From Bacteroidota bacterium (lineage in GTDB: Bacteria > Bacteroidota > Bacteroidia > Chitinophagales > Chitinophagaceae), in the NCBI GenBank assembly GCA_023422835.1, contig JAFAGI010000012.1:124001-188000 (forward strand): a stretch of 64,000 bases of DNA. Direction: 5' to 3'. Shown piece after piece: positions 62,860 to 64,000 of the stretch. Position 1 is the stretch's first letter. Every line of letters starts with the position of its first letter. The notes beneath the pieces were generated by a model that had not been told where the DNA came from, did no database searches, and saw only the letters and a list, made by a program, of their open reading frames with translations. Position numbers and translations under genes: made by a program.

Positions 62860-64000
62860 TCATTTCATTTCTTTAGAAACCTGTTCTGCAAGGGCTGATG
62901 CCTTTACAACATAGCTGTTCCTGGCTAACCGGTCTCCTGCTTTTCCGTGCAGGTAGCAACCCGCCCATGCAGCGTGTAAAGGAGATAGTTTCTGAGCAAG
63001 CAATCCTGCTACGATGCCGGTAAGCACATCGCCCATACCGCCCTGAGCCATCGCCGGGTTACCTGTCGGATTGATGTAAATCTTCTTATCGCTATGGCAA
63101 ATAAAAGTATACTGGTTTTTCAGCACGATGGTGATCTTTCGGCTGGAAGCCTCACCCACTGCGGTTTGCAGCCTGCTGTGCCAGCTGGTATGGTTGCCGA
63201 ATAACCTGTCAAACTCTTTGATGTGTGGAGTCAGTATTGTGCCCGGAGGCAGTTTATACAGTAAATTTTTATCTTTCGCCAAAAGGTTGATAGCATCTGC
63301 ATCTATGACTAATTGAGTCTGCATTTCCAGCGCTTTTTCAAGCAGTACTTTACTTTCATCGTTGGTATCAAGGCCGCAGCCAATAGCTACAACGTTGTAA
63401 TCTTCAGGCGTTGAGGTTATTTGTCCGATATCGCGCGGTAAATACATTGCCTCGGGAAAGGAAACATTAAGCGTAGTAAGCCCGCTACCGGGGATGCAGG
63501 CTGTAACCAACCCTGCACCGGCATGGATGCAGCCGCTTGCACATAACAACGCAGCGCCCATAGTCTGCGGCTGTCCGCAAATAAGCAAAGCGTGACCATA
63601 AGTTCCTTTGTGTGAAAAGCGCTTTCGTGGCGGCAGAATTTTCCTGATATCTTTTTCTTCCAAAAGGTAATGATCGGCCGGTAACGATTGAATATAATCT
63701 TCATCCAAGCCGATATTTACAACTTCAAACTCCTGCGTGGCTGCCAGGCTTTCAGGTAGAAAAAAATTAAATTTTGCGCGTTGGAATGTAATAGTTTTTT
63801 GTGCCCTGATGCCATTGTAGTTTTCATCAACGCCGCCATCCGCAGGCAGCCCTGTAGGTATGTCAACAGCATACACAGGTATATTTATAGCATTGATCTT
63901 TTGAGCCAGTTGTGCATATTCACCAGACAACGGCTGATTCAGTCCCGAGCCCAACACCGCATCAATCAATACATCGGCTGCGATAAATTGCATATCTTCT
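62860..64000 (-). CDS. nnr: Bifunctional NAD(P)H-hydrate repair enzyme Nnr, C-terminal part
   Basis: Repair enzyme that epimerises and dehydrates damaged NAD(P)H hydrates. The window holds about 380 codons and the gene continues past the right edge; the frame is open to 64000. The visible start is the end of the YjeF N-terminal epimerase domain (VLIDAVLGSGLNQPLSGEY, VYAVDIPTGLPADGG, ITFQRAKFNFFLPE). Then comes the ADP-dependent dehydratase: FSHKGTYGHALLICGQ, GCIHAGAGLVTAC, TILTPHIKEFDRLFG, and GNPAMAQGGMGDVLTGIVAGLLAQ (with the catalytic GMGD). Ends at 62860. Confidence 0.95.
   Translation of the reverse strand, partial: EDMQFIAADVLIDAVLGSGLNQPLSGEYAQLAQKINAINIPVYAVDIPTGLPADGGVDENYNGIRAQKTITFQRAKFNFFLPESLAATQEFEVVNIGLDEDYIQSLPADHYLLEEKDIRKILPPRKRFSHKGTYGHALLICGQPQTMGAALLCASGCIHAGAGLVTACIPGSGLTTLNVSFPEAMYLPRDIGQITSTPEDYNVVAIGCGLDTNDESKVLLEKALEMQTQLVIDADAINLLAKDKNLLYKLPPGTILTPHIKEFDRLFGNHTSWHSRLQTAVGEASSRKITIVLKNQYTFICHSDKKIYINPTGNPAMAQGGMGDVLTGIVAGLLAQKLSPLHAAWAGCYLHGKAGDRLARNSYVVKASALAEQVSKEMK

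Overview
The window is a chromosomal segment of a Bacteroidota bacterium, most likely of the Chitinophagaceae or a close relative. The evidence is SusC/SusD pairs, many lipoproteins with a C-terminal lipobox cysteine, -7 promoter boxes of the Bacteroidota form TAnnTTTG, futalosine-route menaquinone synthesis (mqnA), GSCFA and DUF3098 proteins, and near absence of Shine-Dalgarno sites. The family-level placement is an inference from gene content only. No complete insertion sequence, prophage, rRNA or CRISPR array was seen.

Layout. Positions 1-5.6 kb (minus strand) hold the start of one SusC receptor, a TIG/NHL lipoprotein and a membrane-anchored propeller/LuxR regulator. Positions 5.8-14.2 kb (plus) form a polysaccharide utilisation operon: SusC, SusD, a lipoprotein with two copies of a beta-sandwich-like module, a PKD lipoprotein and a PKD-GH16 lipoprotein. 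This is what a beta-1,3-glucan (laminarin-type) system looks like. A 1.3 kb stretch with a decayed GNAT acetyltransferase follows. Then comes an operon of a glycosyltransferase, UDP-galactopyranose mutase, a clan-A glycosidase-like protein and two tiny envelope proteins (15.5-19.5 kb).

Positions 19.8-46.6 kb are largely housekeeping. They hold a CinA-type amidase, a FAD/Rieske oxidoreductase, dprA, a TPR protein, a phosphosulfolactate synthase homologue, aroE, tRNA-Lys, an SDR, a SAM hydrolase, lpxB, purB, mqnA, a DEAD-box helicase, glgB, peptidyl-prolyl isomerase, ftsX, leuS, a GH27 alpha-galactosidase, a split ThrE/YjjP-YjjB exporter, a GSCFA protein and an XRE-S24 regulator. Positions 47.4-64 kb hold arsM-arsR, a maltose-type acetyltransferase, a YggS protein, a flippase, ruvB, groES-groEL, an FKBP lipoprotein, mnmA, a stand-alone trpB, fumC, a glycine-zipper lipoprotein, crcB and the truncated nnr.

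The most unusual signals are non-coding. (1) A family of hairpin repeats, four in tandem at 56455-56868 and one at 12235-12300, ends exactly at the start codon of a lipoprotein gene in both places. Its stems change in a compensated way (AACC/GGTT versus AGCC/GGCT). (2) The promoter of the XRE-S24 regulator has its -7 box fitted between two identical imperfect palindromes with no spare base. (3) Four decayed genes (GNAT, TylF-type methyltransferase, ABC ATPase, DUF4377 lipoprotein) lie in intergenic stretches that would otherwise look empty.
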